From Thiothrix nivea DSM 5205 (GTDB taxonomy: Bacteria > Pseudomonadota > Gammaproteobacteria > Thiotrichales > Thiotrichaceae), in assembly GCF_000260135.1 (NCBI RefSeq), contig NZ_JH651384.1, forward strand, positions 2,235,693 through 2,299,692: DNA of 64,000 nt, written 5' to 3'. The notes under the pieces are model-generated. The model searched no databases, was not told the DNA's origin, and saw only the letters and a list, made by a program, of their open reading frames with translations. The translations under genes were made by a program, and so were the position numbers. Shown piece by piece: positions 25,001 through 33,216 of this stretch. Each line of letters begins with the position of its first letter. The first letter of the stretch is position 1.

Positions 25001-25609
25001 CAAACTGAATTCTTTCACTCGCTTTTTGGCATCCCGGAAATCAGCAACAGCCTGATTGACCCGTTTGGTCGAAGCACGCGACTTGAAGAGTTCATCCGCT
25101 TCAGCCTGTAAACCAGCCAGTACGGCACGGGGGCTACCAATACCAAGGGCGGCGCTAAACAAAGCTTGACCCACGTCTCCCGACTGGTTGAGCAGCTCCT
25201 TACCCCCTTCCTCCAGTCTGGCATGATCAATCCCATACATTGTCTTGAATAAGGTTTCATCCAGACCTTCCGGCAAAAACGGCAACAAAATGTCATCTGC
25301 CAAGGTGTCATTACCGTCGATGCCCAGAAGCGTGCCTTTGGAACCTTTTCGCCTTATGAACTCAAGCATCCCACCATTTGATAAGCTGAGCTTCCCACCA
25401 ATACGGAGTTGGGTGTGCGTATGCAGGTAATTATCCGTCGTGCGGGCAGGAATCCCGAATAGCCAGGCAATAATGGCACGCAGTGATGTGCTCTTACCCG
25501 CTTCGTTGTCGCCATAAATCAGATGCAGCCCCGCCGCACCGGCGGACAAATCCAGGCAGGTATCCGTAAATGCCCCGTAAGCCATTAAATCAAGACGCTC
25601 AATCCTCAT
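22064..25609 (-). CDS. YhaN-like SMC/SbcC-type ATPase
   Basis: An 1181-residue ABC-type ATPase with a long central coiled coil. Residues 1-45 carry the N-terminal half with Walker A GDNEAGKS. The C-terminal 120 residues carry the signature-like KMSDGTRTQLYLSLRLATLE and the Walker B region VVDDILINFDDRRTKASLEV. The split ATPase around heptad-rich helices is the SbcC/Rad50 architecture; the AYGAFTDTCLDLSAGAAGLH start is typical of the YhaN branch. Its start overlaps the YhaO stop by 4 bp (ATGA). It probably forms a DNA end-processing complex with that nuclease. Confidence 0.9.
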   Translation of the reverse strand: MRIERLDLMAYGAFTDTCLDLSAGAAGLHLIYGDNEAGKSTSLRAIIAWLFGIPARTTDNYLHTHTQLRIGGKLSLSNGGMLEFIRRKGSKGTLLGIDGNDTLADDILLPFLPEGLDETLFKTMYGIDHARLEEGGKELLNQSGDVGQALFSAALGIGSPRAVLAGLQAEADELFKSRASTKRVNQAVADFRDAKKRVKEFSLPVTEWNYLKTELADTLGHIRQVEEQIHAKNKEKSRLERLNRVKGTLAERRATLNQLKDAENVLLLPENFEEQCKTVNNRLQVARETREKAAAKLTVLQEEIRSLDVRDELLAREAEILDIYKNLGAVETAIQDRPGQDGQRRLLRNEASNLLKAVRSDIGIDDADNLLRPLLKKKNWVADLAKKHGLLIQRMETANRNRQNAEDDKQANLVQLAGQHPRPTLEVGALKTAVATTRKSGDIEGRLSEARQRAADSKATADNAFHRLGRFTGTVETLLHTAMPVPETLDHFEKQLQEITENIRDYSRQYKELEAEKAQAAHDLDALLLKSDAPTLAQLQESRASRNQLWHSIKQHYIDGDTRADSDWHAAGAEIPILYEQQVDDADHLADRLRLEADQVVKRAELEAKGQMLDSRLAQLLTRLDQANTLRQHTQQAWENTWSPLGIEAGTPREMKQWAARLESLLSSFQSANAMNEGATNLAREYEAHRQAISTQIATFTSAAELQGMGLEALLEMCEQRLAQEEQMLNQEKELRQALQDTESRISKAKESIKLVEDDLAVWVQEWNQAIEGLGVKPDAHPEYAVETLEQLVMFFDKLDASEEKRRRIYGIDKVKEEFDKKVFTFVDGITFGHYGQGASIIAEQLHQNLNEAREARAKLEKIKDAEKAEKAIFRDADISFSTASEQLSALKKQANVADDVALVKAGEESRRKRGLQQKLEALEQELTRNGDGLTIEALEQEADSSDIDAVEGGIQQVSIDLSELLKQRDEWRDQRQTLQNGIDAKDGNAAAANAAEEAEQHLASIAAGAEQYLRLKIAALILGQQIEAYRKQNQAPVLARAGSLFARLTLGSYAGLRDELGDGDKPILLGVRPDNTEVLVDKMSDGTRTQLYLSLRLATLEQHLRNGEPVPFVVDDILINFDDRRTKASLEVLAEVAEKTQVLLFTHHRRVIDLAATITARAGIYTHELGYGNRTEIAVL

Positions 25610-26871
25610 TGTATTCCCCCCACCGTCAACAACCTGCCAATCAACATATGTTTGGCTTCGTTGATCAAGCGTCCGGTAACTTGTCCGTTATTCATATCCA
25701 GGGGCGTTTCAAGCTCCAATACTTCGCTGGGGAGTTTTTGTCTCAGTTCCGTGATAATATCCTGAAGACCTTCAATTTCATCAGGGTGATCGGGTATTGC
25801 CAATATAGTACCGAGCAAGTCTTTCAATACCCCGTCATCAGCCAAGGCAGTAGCCATATCCAGTTTTCCAGTGACGGCATTCTCAACCCGCTCTATCCAT
25901 ACATCATCGCCAGCCAGTTCGGCCCCCAATGCCTTGATTTGCTGTTCCAGTTGTTCCGGGTAAGCAGATAATCTATCGGCCAAATGACTTGCCCCCTCCA
26001 GGCGGATGCGCATGGCGACGATACGCCCTTCTGCTGAAGCCAATTCGTCGGCAATAGCACTGCGGATGCACGCCATAATAGCGGGCATATCGGCCATATC
26101 ATGCAAGCCAATGCGGCAATTTGCCCAGCGCACCACATCCAGCGGGACAGTTTCCACCTCACTGATGCTGCCATCTTCAACCGTTACCAACACACAGCCT
26201 TTTGCGCCCGTCTCACGGCTATGACGCCCTTGAATACAACCGGGAAAGACAATCCACGGGTCGCGTAATACGAATTCCTGCTGATGGACATGACCCAATG
26301 CCCAATAATGGTAGCCTTTTACACAAAGGTCATCGACGCTGCAAGGTGCATAAGGGGCGTGCCCTTCACGCCCATCCAAGCTGGTGTGGAGCAAACCAAT
26401 ATTGAACAGACCTTTTTCAGCGTCAGGAAAGCCACTCGCCAGATTGTCATGAATATGTTGCGTACCAAAACTACGCCCATGAATGGCGAGTTCCAAATCA
26501 TCCAGCTTAACGGTTTCTGCTCGACGGGATGACAGGATCTGCATGTTGGCCGGACTATCCAGCGCTTTGGTCATCCGGTTGGCCGCGTCATGGTTGCCAG
26601 CCACAGCAAACACCTTGATATTGTGTTTGCCAAGCCGCCCAACCTGATGGCTGAGGAATATTCCCGTGCTGTAATCCTTCCAATCGCCATCGTAAATATC
26701 ACCTGCCAATAAAACAAAAGAGACTTTTTCTTCGATAGCCCGGTCGACAAGATTCTCAAATGCTTTTCGGCAAGCACCACGAATAGCCTCTACCGGGGCT
26801 GACTCATGCCGGGATAAGCCTCGTAACGGGCTGTCCAGGTGAATATCGGCTGCATGTATGAATTTAAACAT
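25606..26871 (-). CDS. YhaO-like metallophosphoesterase (SbcD-type DNA nuclease)
   Basis: A 421-residue protein. The calcineurin-like metal motifs are all present: D-x-H in HAADIHLDSPLRG, GD in FVLLAGDIYDGD, GNH in VFAVAGNHDAAN, and the later HTS and GH-x-H in YWALGHVHQQ. The C-terminal 170 residues are a capping domain. Members process DNA ends with an SbcC-like ATPase, here the next gene with a 4-bp overlap. It lies first in the operon and has its own promoter region at 26872-27027. Confidence 0.9.
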   Translation of the reverse strand: MFKFIHAADIHLDSPLRGLSRHESAPVEAIRGACRKAFENLVDRAIEEKVSFVLLAGDIYDGDWKDYSTGIFLSHQVGRLGKHNIKVFAVAGNHDAANRMTKALDSPANMQILSSRRAETVKLDDLELAIHGRSFGTQHIHDNLASGFPDAEKGLFNIGLLHTSLDGREGHAPYAPCSVDDLCVKGYHYWALGHVHQQEFVLRDPWIVFPGCIQGRHSRETGAKGCVLVTVEDGSISEVETVPLDVVRWANCRIGLHDMADMPAIMACIRSAIADELASAEGRIVAMRIRLEGASHLADRLSAYPEQLEQQIKALGAELAGDDVWIERVENAVTGKLDMATALADDGVLKDLLGTILAIPDHPDEIEGLQDIITELRQKLPSEVLELETPLDMNNGQVTGRLINEAKHMLIGRLLTVGGIQ

Positions 26872-27027
26872 TTGACTATCACCTCTGCTGCATTCGAATC
26901 AATGGATTTACGTGTCTAGTCCCGATAGGTCATAAACTTTCTTTGCAAACAATTTACACTGCTTCTCGTCTGGAGACTATCCATGCTCCGCCTCAGCGCG
27001 CTTCTGCACCCAAGAAGGAGTTCCACA

Positions 27028-27130
27028 ATGACCGATCTGACCGTGTGGGATACGCTGGCAATACTGGAATATCTCTCGGAAAACCACCTACACGGCAAAG
27101 GCTGGCCCGCTGATGCCAAAGCCCGCGCCA
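27028..27130 (+). pseudogene. Glutathione S-transferase fragment
   Basis: The frame from the ATG at 27028 reads VWDTLAILEYLSENHLHGKG followed by WPADAKARAIAR, the end of the thioredoxin-like domain of a GST (glutathione-contact segment). The N-terminal 50 residues and the entire helical domain are absent. Immediately downstream the sequence changes into a short-chain dehydrogenase in another frame. AGAAGGAG lies upstream of the ATG. Confidence 0.65.
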
Positions 27131-27605
27131 TTGCCCGCCCGGCAACCTGTCTTCCGCCAACACGTTGGAAACCGCCTGGCGGGAAATGGAAACCAACTTC
27201 TTCGGCCCCATGCGACTCACCTTGGCGCTGTTGCCGCTATTACGGCAGTCCAAGCAGGCCGCCATCTTCAACGTCTCCTCCATCGCCGGGATCAGTCATT
27301 TCCCTTCCGTGGCGCCGTATTCGATCAGCAAGGCGGCGCTGCACTCATACACCCAGGGCTTGCGGGCGGAACTGGCGGGATCAGACATACAGGTCGTCGG
27401 CGTCTACCCCGGCCCGGTGGATACCCGCATGACGGCAGGTTGGGAAACAGCCAAGGCCAGCCCCGCCCAGATAGCCGCCAATACATTGGAAGCCTTCAGT
27501 AAGGGAGAAACCTACGTTTTGCCTGATGACTTTTCCGCACAGATGTATACGCTGTTCCGGCAAGACCCGCACGAACTTGAAAAGGCATTTGCCAGGATGT
27601 TGTAA
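27131..27605 (+). pseudogene. Short-chain dehydrogenase/reductase, N-terminus missing
   Basis: The frame reads NLSSANTLETAWREMETNFF, then FNVSSIAGISHFP and VAPYSISKAALHSYTQGLRA, i.e. SDR from the dimer helix through the catalytic Ser and Tyr-x3-Lys to the C-terminus. The Rossmann glycine motif and first 80 residues are missing, so cofactor binding is lost. No good start codon exists (TTG at 27165 only). A deletion joining two genes explains the GST/SDR junction. Confidence 0.7.
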
Positions 27606-27674
27606 ACAGCATCAATCAGAATAAACATGACATTCATGCTATGCTGTTTCCCTGAAACTACAGGCATTTAAGTC

Positions 27675-29114
27675 ATGATGAACTTTCAAACCATCATCAA
27701 CACCTTCAAACAAATCGCACCCAAGGTAGATTTCTGGTCGTTACGTCTGGTGCTGGAGCAATCTGAATACCTCAGTGTGCGGGAAAATATCGTGCAACCA
27801 CCGCACATTGGCCAGGAACTTGGTGCTCACATCACCTTGATCGACGGCGACGGGTCTGCCTATGCCGCCACCAGTGACTTGAGCCGTAATGGCTTCGCCC
27901 GCGCTTTGGAACGCGCCCTGCTCTGGGCGCGGCTCAGCGCAAAGCACGGCATTCTGCCAGCCGCCACTATTCCAAGGCCGCAGCAATCCGGCCACTACCA
28001 GTCCCCAGTGGCGCAACCCTGGCAATCCACCCACATCGGCGACAAGATTGCCTTGTTGCAGGACGTTAACCGCGCCCTGAATATTGATGAGCGCATTGTT
28101 GACTGGCAGGCGTCATTAGGCCACCGCGACATCCAGTCCCTGCTGATAACTAGCGATGGCATAGAGATCAGGCAGGAATTCCATCATGTCATGTCGGGCT
28201 TCGAGGCTGTCGCGAACAAAGGCAACCAAACCCAATACCGCACCGGTGGCGGGTCGGGGACGGCCCGTCAGGGTGGGCTGGAGCAACTGGCGGCGCAACA
28301 CTTTCCGGAGGGCGCGCAGCAGGTGGCGGAAGAGGCTATTGCCCTGCTCGATGCGCCGGACTGCCCAAGCACCACCGCCTCCCTGTTGCTGCTGCCCAGC
28401 CAGATGATGTTGCAAATCCATGAGAGCATCGGCCATCCGCTGGAGCTAGACCGGATTCTGGGTGATGAGCGCAATTATGCGGGAACCAGTTTTGTCCGCC
28501 CGGACATGTGTGGTCATTACCAATACGGTTCGGCGCTGCTGAACATCACATTCGACCCCAGCTTACCGACGGAACTGGCCAGCTATGGCTTTGATGACGA
28601 AGGCACGCCGACAGAGCGGACATACCTGATCCGCAACGGCATTCTGGAACGCTTACTGGGTGGCGCATTATCCCAAACGCGCAGTGAGCTGCCGGGTGTC
28701 GCCAACGCCCGCGCCAGCAGCTGGAACCGGCCACCCATCGACCGCATGGCCAACCTGAATCTGGAGCCGGGCAAGCAAACACTGGATGAGCTGGTCAGCT
28801 CCATCGAACATGGCGTGCTGATGGACGCCAACCGTTCCTGGTCGATTGATGACAGCCGTAACAAATTCCAGTTTGGCTGTGAACTGGGGCGCATCATCGA
28901 GGATGGTGAAATCAAGGGGCTGGTAAAAAACCCGAACTACCGGGGCATTTCCGCAAATTTCTGGCGCAACCTCGCCGCTGTTGGCAACGCATCCACGTTT
29001 GAAGTATGGGGCACACCCAACTGCGGCAAAGGCGAACCCAATCAATTAATCCATGTGGGACATGCCTCCCCGGCGTGCGTCTTTAACAACGTCGAAATCT
29101 TCGGGGGCGACTGA
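27675..29114 (+). CDS. TldD-like metallopeptidase of a RiPP-type locus
   Basis: A 479-residue member of the TldD/PmbA family with the zinc motif HESIGHPLELDR (HExxxH) near residue 251. In the E. coli pair, TldD supplies the metal site and TldE completes the chamber that degrades unfolded peptides and trims microcin B17 and CcdA. This copy diverges from housekeeping TldD in length and sequence and is followed one base later by a TldE-like gene. The next genes are a repeat peptide and a radical SAM enzyme, so a role in trimming that peptide is likely (inference). Confidence 0.85.
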   Translation: MMNFQTIINTFKQIAPKVDFWSLRLVLEQSEYLSVRENIVQPPHIGQELGAHITLIDGDGSAYAATSDLSRNGFARALERALLWARLSAKHGILPAATIPRPQQSGHYQSPVAQPWQSTHIGDKIALLQDVNRALNIDERIVDWQASLGHRDIQSLLITSDGIEIRQEFHHVMSGFEAVANKGNQTQYRTGGGSGTARQGGLEQLAAQHFPEGAQQVAEEAIALLDAPDCPSTTASLLLLPSQMMLQIHESIGHPLELDRILGDERNYAGTSFVRPDMCGHYQYGSALLNITFDPSLPTELASYGFDDEGTPTERTYLIRNGILERLLGGALSQTRSELPGVANARASSWNRPPIDRMANLNLEPGKQTLDELVSSIEHGVLMDANRSWSIDDSRNKFQFGCELGRIIEDGEIKGLVKNPNYRGISANFWRNLAAVGNASTFEVWGTPNCGKGEPNQLIHVGHASPACVFNNVEIFGGD

Positions 29115-29115
29115 G

Positions 29116-30432
29116 ATGCAGAACTACTTCCGCGAGCTGAGTGAAAAAATCTTTGCCCTGTTAAAACCTCATGAAGCGCTCCTGCTGAATTTTGCGGGCG
29201 AACAGTCGGATTTTGTTCGCTTGAATAAAAATCGCATACGTCAGGCCGGTCATGTTGCCCAGCAAACCCTGGCCATGACGCTGATTGCCGATCAGCGCCA
29301 GAACGGGGCTTCGTTTGATCTGGCGGTTGCTCTTGAAACCGATGTTGCATTCGCCGGGGCAATGCTTGTGCAATTGCGTCAGCAACTGCCTTTCCTGCCA
29401 GAAGACCCTTACCTGAATTATGCCACTGCCATACACAACACCCATGACGTGGCGGAAAATCGCTTGCCGGTGGCAGATGCGGCGCTTGAAGAGGTGATGG
29501 CGGCAGCCAAAGGGTTGGATTTGGTGGGTCTGTGGGCCAGTGGTGAAGTCTCGCGTGGCTTTGCCAATTCCCTGGGGCAGTTCAACTGGCATGTGAATTA
29601 CAATTTCAATGTTGACTGGAGCATCTATTCCCAAGAAGACAAGGCCATCAAGCAAAACCATGCGGGCTTTCAGTGGGATGCGGAGCATGTGCGCAAAGAA
29701 CTCGACTATGCCCGCCAAACCCTACCGTTACTGGCAAAACCGCCACGTAGCATCCGCCCCGGAAATTATCGCGTTTTTATCACGCCAAGTGCGATGCAGG
29801 AACTGACCAATTTGCTCAGTTGGGGTGGTTTTAGCCTGAAGTCGCATCGTACTGCCCAGACGCCATTACTGAAAATGATTGAAGCGGGCATGACTTTAAA
29901 CCCCAAAGTAAGCCTTATCGAAAATCATCGCGCTGGCCTGACCCCACGCTTTACGGATGCGGGTTTTATCAAGCCTGATCAGGTCACCTTGATTGAGCAT
30001 GGCGTTTATAAGCAATGTTTGGCGGATTCGCGTAGTGCCAAGGAATATGGTTTGCCCGTTAATTGCGACAGCGAGGCTCCTCAGTCATTGCATATTTCAG
30101 GGGGGGGTTTGCAGCGGGATAATATCCTGCCCGAGCTGGGCACGGGGATTTTTATCAGCAATCTCTGGTATTGCAATTACTCTGACCGCAATCACTGCCG
30201 TATGACCGGCATGACCCGCTTTGCGTCGTTATGGGTAGAATCCGGCGTACCGGTAGCGCCGCTGAGCGTGATGCGCTTTGATGAGAGCCTCTACCATATT
30301 TTTGGCGATAAACTGATGGCACTGACGGCAGAACCTGAAGCCCTATTCGATGCCAGCAGCTACGGTGGCCGCTCACAGGCAAGCTCCCGTTTACCGGGAG
30401 CCTTGGTGGATGATTTCCGCTTGACGTTGTAA
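29116..30432 (+). CDS. TldE/PmbA-like protease partner
   Basis: A 438-residue TldE-like protein. It lacks an HExxxH motif, as expected for the non-metal subunit, and shows family segments near the C-terminus (TGIFISNLWYCNYSD, FASLWVESGVPVAPLSVMRF). The ATG at 29116 starts one base after the tldD stop, inside the tail of the upstream gene's ribosome traffic, so the two are made together. It is followed after 186 bp by the repeat-peptide gene. Confidence 0.85.
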   Translation: MQNYFRELSEKIFALLKPHEALLLNFAGEQSDFVRLNKNRIRQAGHVAQQTLAMTLIADQRQNGASFDLAVALETDVAFAGAMLVQLRQQLPFLPEDPYLNYATAIHNTHDVAENRLPVADAALEEVMAAAKGLDLVGLWASGEVSRGFANSLGQFNWHVNYNFNVDWSIYSQEDKAIKQNHAGFQWDAEHVRKELDYARQTLPLLAKPPRSIRPGNYRVFITPSAMQELTNLLSWGGFSLKSHRTAQTPLLKMIEAGMTLNPKVSLIENHRAGLTPRFTDAGFIKPDQVTLIEHGVYKQCLADSRSAKEYGLPVNCDSEAPQSLHISGGGLQRDNILPELGTGIFISNLWYCNYSDRNHCRMTGMTRFASLWVESGVPVAPLSVMRFDESLYHIFGDKLMALTAEPEALFDASSYGGRSQASSRLPGALVDDFRLTL

Positions 30433-30618
30433 AAGGAAAGCAGGTGGCATCTACCACCCACGCCAAGTAAATTCAATGTGCACCCTCATTGTAATGGTGT
30501 GGTGAGACTTCGCCGGTTGAACAATTCCTACCGTTTATCCTGCCATTCCGGGATGCGTAAAAAGAATTTTCATATATTCAGCGGGTTATTCATCGTCAGA
30601 CAAAGGAGTGTTACCACC

Positions 30619-31092
30619 ATGAATATCAATGGTTCCAACAGCTCCCTGTTCCCGCGCCAGCCACAGGGAGACCAAAGCAGCGCAGTGCGCCGCGCCAATA
30701 ATCAAATCAGGCAGTCTTGTGGTGGTTCCCGTAATGCCGGAGGCACAGCTTCTGGGGGAGGCTCAGACAATCTGTTCACATCCATACAGAACCTGATCGC
30801 AAAGCTGCTGGAGAAACTGGGAGGCAAGACTTCGCCTCCACCTGATGAAGGTGTCAGAGGCGTCTATGGCGCACCCATCGGGGAAATCACCCCGCCGGAA
30901 GATGAAGGTGCACGGGGCGTTTATGGTGGAGCTGTCGCACCTCCTCCCGAGGATGAAGGAGCCAGAGGCGTCTATGGCGGCGCTATCGGCTATCCTCCCG
31001 AAGATAACGCTCCGCCGGATGGCGATGTCAGGGCGATCTATGGTGCACCTGTTGCTGTTCCAGCAGAAAACGTCACGACTTCAGGGAACTGA
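30619..31092 (+). CDS. Repeat-containing RiPP precursor peptide (candidate)
   Basis: A 157-residue protein I do not recognise by family. Residues 1-50 are polar and glycine-rich; 51-67 (NLFTSIQNLIAKLLEKL) form an amphipathic helix suited to recognition by a maturase. Residues 76-150 hold four repeats with the core R-[GA]-[VI]-Y-G, Tyr at 83, 102, 119 and 141, separated by acidic proline-rich spacers (PPEDEGA). GGAG lies upstream of the ATG at 30619. The gene for a radical SAM/SPASM enzyme starts 8 bp after its stop. Arg/Tyr residues of the repeats are the likely modification sites (inference). Confidence 0.7.
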   Translation: MNINGSNSSLFPRQPQGDQSSAVRRANNQIRQSCGGSRNAGGTASGGGSDNLFTSIQNLIAKLLEKLGGKTSPPPDEGVRGVYGAPIGEITPPEDEGARGVYGGAVAPPPEDEGARGVYGGAIGYPPEDNAPPDGDVRAIYGAPVAVPAENVTTSGN

Positions 31093-31100
31093 CCCCACCC

Positions 31101-32444
31101 ATGAGCACCCAACTCCGGCAACGCCGCACTTACGCCGTCTGGGAAATCACCCTGAAATGCAACCTTGCCTGCCAACACTGTGGCTCACGGGCGGGGGAAG
31201 CACGGCAGGATGAGCTAAGCACGGCGGAAGCGCTGGATCTGGTGCAGCAAATGGCCGAGGCAGGCATTGGCGAAGTCACCCTGATTGGTGGCGAGGCTTT
31301 CCTGCGCAAAGACTGGCTGGAGATTGCTGCCGAAATCAACCGCTGCGGCATGATCTGCACACTGACCACAGGCGGCTATGGCATATCTGCGGAACTGGCC
31401 CGGCGGATCAAACAAGCCGGGCTGGCTTCCGTATCGGTTTCCATTGACGGTATGGAAGCCTCGCATGACGCCCAGCGGGGCAAAGCCGGTTCGTGGAAGT
31501 TCGCCTTCGAGTCCTTGCAGCATTTACGTCATGCTGGCGTGCCTATCACAGCCAACAGCCAGGCCAACCGCCTTTCCGCCCCCGAGTTCCCGCTGTTTTA
31601 TGAAAAGCTGGTGGAAGTCGGCGTTGGCGGGTGGCAAATTGCCATGACCGTGCCGATGGGCAATGCAGCAGACAATTCTTGGCTGCTGTTGCAACCTGCC
31701 GAACTGCTGGTGTTGCACCCCATGTTGGCCTATCTGGCCAGGCGTGGCCGCCGTGAAGGCTTGATCATGCAACCAGGTAACAATGTGGGGTATTACGGCC
31801 CTTATGAGAAATTGTTGCGCAGTTACGGCAGCGACAATGACTGGGCTTTCTGGCGTGGCTGCAAAGCCGGGCTGGCGCTGATCGGCATCGAGGCGGATGG
31901 CACCATCAAGGGCTGCCCGTCCCTGCCGACCAATGCCTATGCCGGGGGCAATATCCGTCGGCATAGCCTGCGCGACATCGTGCTGAACGCTGAGAAAATG
32001 CAGATCAACATGTCTACCGGAACCGAACAGGGAACCGACCATATGTGGGGCTTTTGCAAAAGCTGCGAGTACGCGGAACTGTGTCGGGGCGGCTGTAGCT
32101 GGACTTCGCACGTATTTTTTGACAAGCGTGGCAATAACCCTTACTGCCATTACCGCTCACTGGTACACGCGGCGCATGGGATACGTGAAGACCTACGCAT
32201 CAAGCGCAACGCCTTTGGCCTGCCCTTCGACAACGGCGAATTTGAGATCAGCGAGAAAGCACTTGGCGCTGCCTGGTCTGGCAATGAGGAGCAAAGGCTA
32301 ACCCCAGACCGTATCCAATGGCCGGAGCAGTGGCTGCAAGAAGACTCCGAACTTAAAGGGTTCATTCAGAACGAGATTGACCACAATATTGGCAACATGC
32401 GCAACTATCTTGGCCTGACGCGGAAACACAAACTTGCAGTCTGA
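31101..32444 (+). CDS. Radical SAM/SPASM peptide maturase
   Basis: A 447-residue radical SAM enzyme. CNLACQHC near residue 18 (C-x3-C-x2-C) binds the cluster that cleaves S-adenosylmethionine; GGEAF is the SAM-contact motif. The C-terminal SPASM domain has the cysteines of two auxiliary clusters: CKAGLALIGIEADG, GCPSLP, and CKSCEYAELCRGGC plus a later Cys in NPYCHYRS. SPASM enzymes usually modify ribosomal peptides. The adjacent repeat peptide is the obvious substrate. It may belong to the Y-x(10)-GDL-associated group; I could not verify this. Confidence 0.88.
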   Translation: MSTQLRQRRTYAVWEITLKCNLACQHCGSRAGEARQDELSTAEALDLVQQMAEAGIGEVTLIGGEAFLRKDWLEIAAEINRCGMICTLTTGGYGISAELARRIKQAGLASVSVSIDGMEASHDAQRGKAGSWKFAFESLQHLRHAGVPITANSQANRLSAPEFPLFYEKLVEVGVGGWQIAMTVPMGNAADNSWLLLQPAELLVLHPMLAYLARRGRREGLIMQPGNNVGYYGPYEKLLRSYGSDNDWAFWRGCKAGLALIGIEADGTIKGCPSLPTNAYAGGNIRRHSLRDIVLNAEKMQINMSTGTEQGTDHMWGFCKSCEYAELCRGGCSWTSHVFFDKRGNNPYCHYRSLVHAAHGIREDLRIKRNAFGLPFDNGEFEISEKALGAAWSGNEEQRLTPDRIQWPEQWLQEDSELKGFIQNEIDHNIGNMRNYLGLTRKHKLAV

Positions 32445-32455
32445 TTTGGTGACGA

Positions 32456-33085
32456 CTAAATCGTCCACGACCCATGCGCCAGCCCAACCAGCGTCCACTG
32501 GTTGCCACCGCCCACATCTTTCAGGATCACCATCAGGCTAGTCCAGTCCAGGCCACCGAAAGCAGGGTCAGTTCCCGGCTGATGATATTCCACGATCCGG
32601 TACTGCGGCATCGGGAAACTCGCCAGCAGATTGTTGATCAGGTTACCTTGCGACTGGAAATCGCCATTGCTGTTGATCAACGTGACGGTTGCGTTGTTAT
32701 GGTAAGGGAAATCCGCCACATACTTGCTGAAATAGTTGCGAGTACTCAGGCTGATCGGGTCGCCGGAGCCGTCCTGCGTTCCCCATACCCGTGGCGGCGG
32801 GTTCTGTGGGATGAAATCACTTTCAAACCCATCAGCCGTCAGGGTGACATCGCTGGGTTCCATCCGGTAATAGGGCATGAAACGCACACCCGCCGGATCA
32901 AACAGGCTGGTAAACGGCTGCAAGCCACCGCCGCCATTCTGCAAACCATCAATAGCCTGCACCACCGTATTCGCCACCTGCAACGGCGTGCCGGTCATGG
33001 TCTGAGGGGAAGGGTTAACCGGCCCGGTTTCGACACAAGCCCCCAAAAAGCTGGTCAGGAATAACAGAAAGATTGCCCGCAGCAT
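32456..33085 (-). CDS. Outer-membrane lipoprotein candidate next to the RiPP locus
   Basis: A 209-residue secreted protein. Starting at the ATG at 33085, MLRAIFLLFLTSFLGACVET is a lipoprotein signal with lipobox LGAC. The mature part (FMPYYRMEPSDVTL, NYFSKYVADFPYHNNATVTL, PQYRIVEYHQPGTDPAFGGL) resembles NTF2-like domains, but I do not assign a function. It is convergent with the radical SAM gene (12-bp gap) and upstream of a divergent TetR gene. It could be an immunity or export partner, or unrelated. Confidence 0.65.
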   Translation of the reverse strand: MLRAIFLLFLTSFLGACVETGPVNPSPQTMTGTPLQVANTVVQAIDGLQNGGGGLQPFTSLFDPAGVRFMPYYRMEPSDVTLTADGFESDFIPQNPPPRVWGTQDGSGDPISLSTRNYFSKYVADFPYHNNATVTLINSNGDFQSQGNLINNLLASFPMPQYRIVEYHQPGTDPAFGGLDWTSLMVILKDVGGGNQWTLVGLAHGSWTI

Positions 33086-33186
33086 AATCGCCTCCTCGCA
33101 CTGGCATGGATGATGGCCGTTCTCATTCACCAGTATAGGCCACTATTCCATACCACTTTGGCAAGTGGGGAAATAAGGCACTTGCC

Positions 33187-33204
33187 ATTGACCGACCGGT
33201 CAAT
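33187..33204. promoter_or_regulatory. TetR operator, upstream copy
   Basis: ATTGACCG-AC-CGGTCAAT is an 18-bp perfect palindrome with 8-bp arms just before the TetR gene (start 33217). The same 14-bp core recurs at 33842-33855 before tusA. The pair strongly suggests autoregulation and control of the tusA operon by one repressor. Confidence 0.75.
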
Positions 33205-33216
33205 TAGTATTGGCTT

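Noticed and set aside
30440-30470. Possible terminator GGTGG-catcta-CCACC after the tldE-like gene
   Set aside because: Stem of only 5 bp and no T-run; too weak to call, and the downstream genes may be co-transcribed.
30840-31071. Tandem repeats as a CRISPR or minisatellite
   Set aside because: Repeats lie in frame in a protein with good codon structure, vary at third positions, and lack regular spacers; they are protein repeats.
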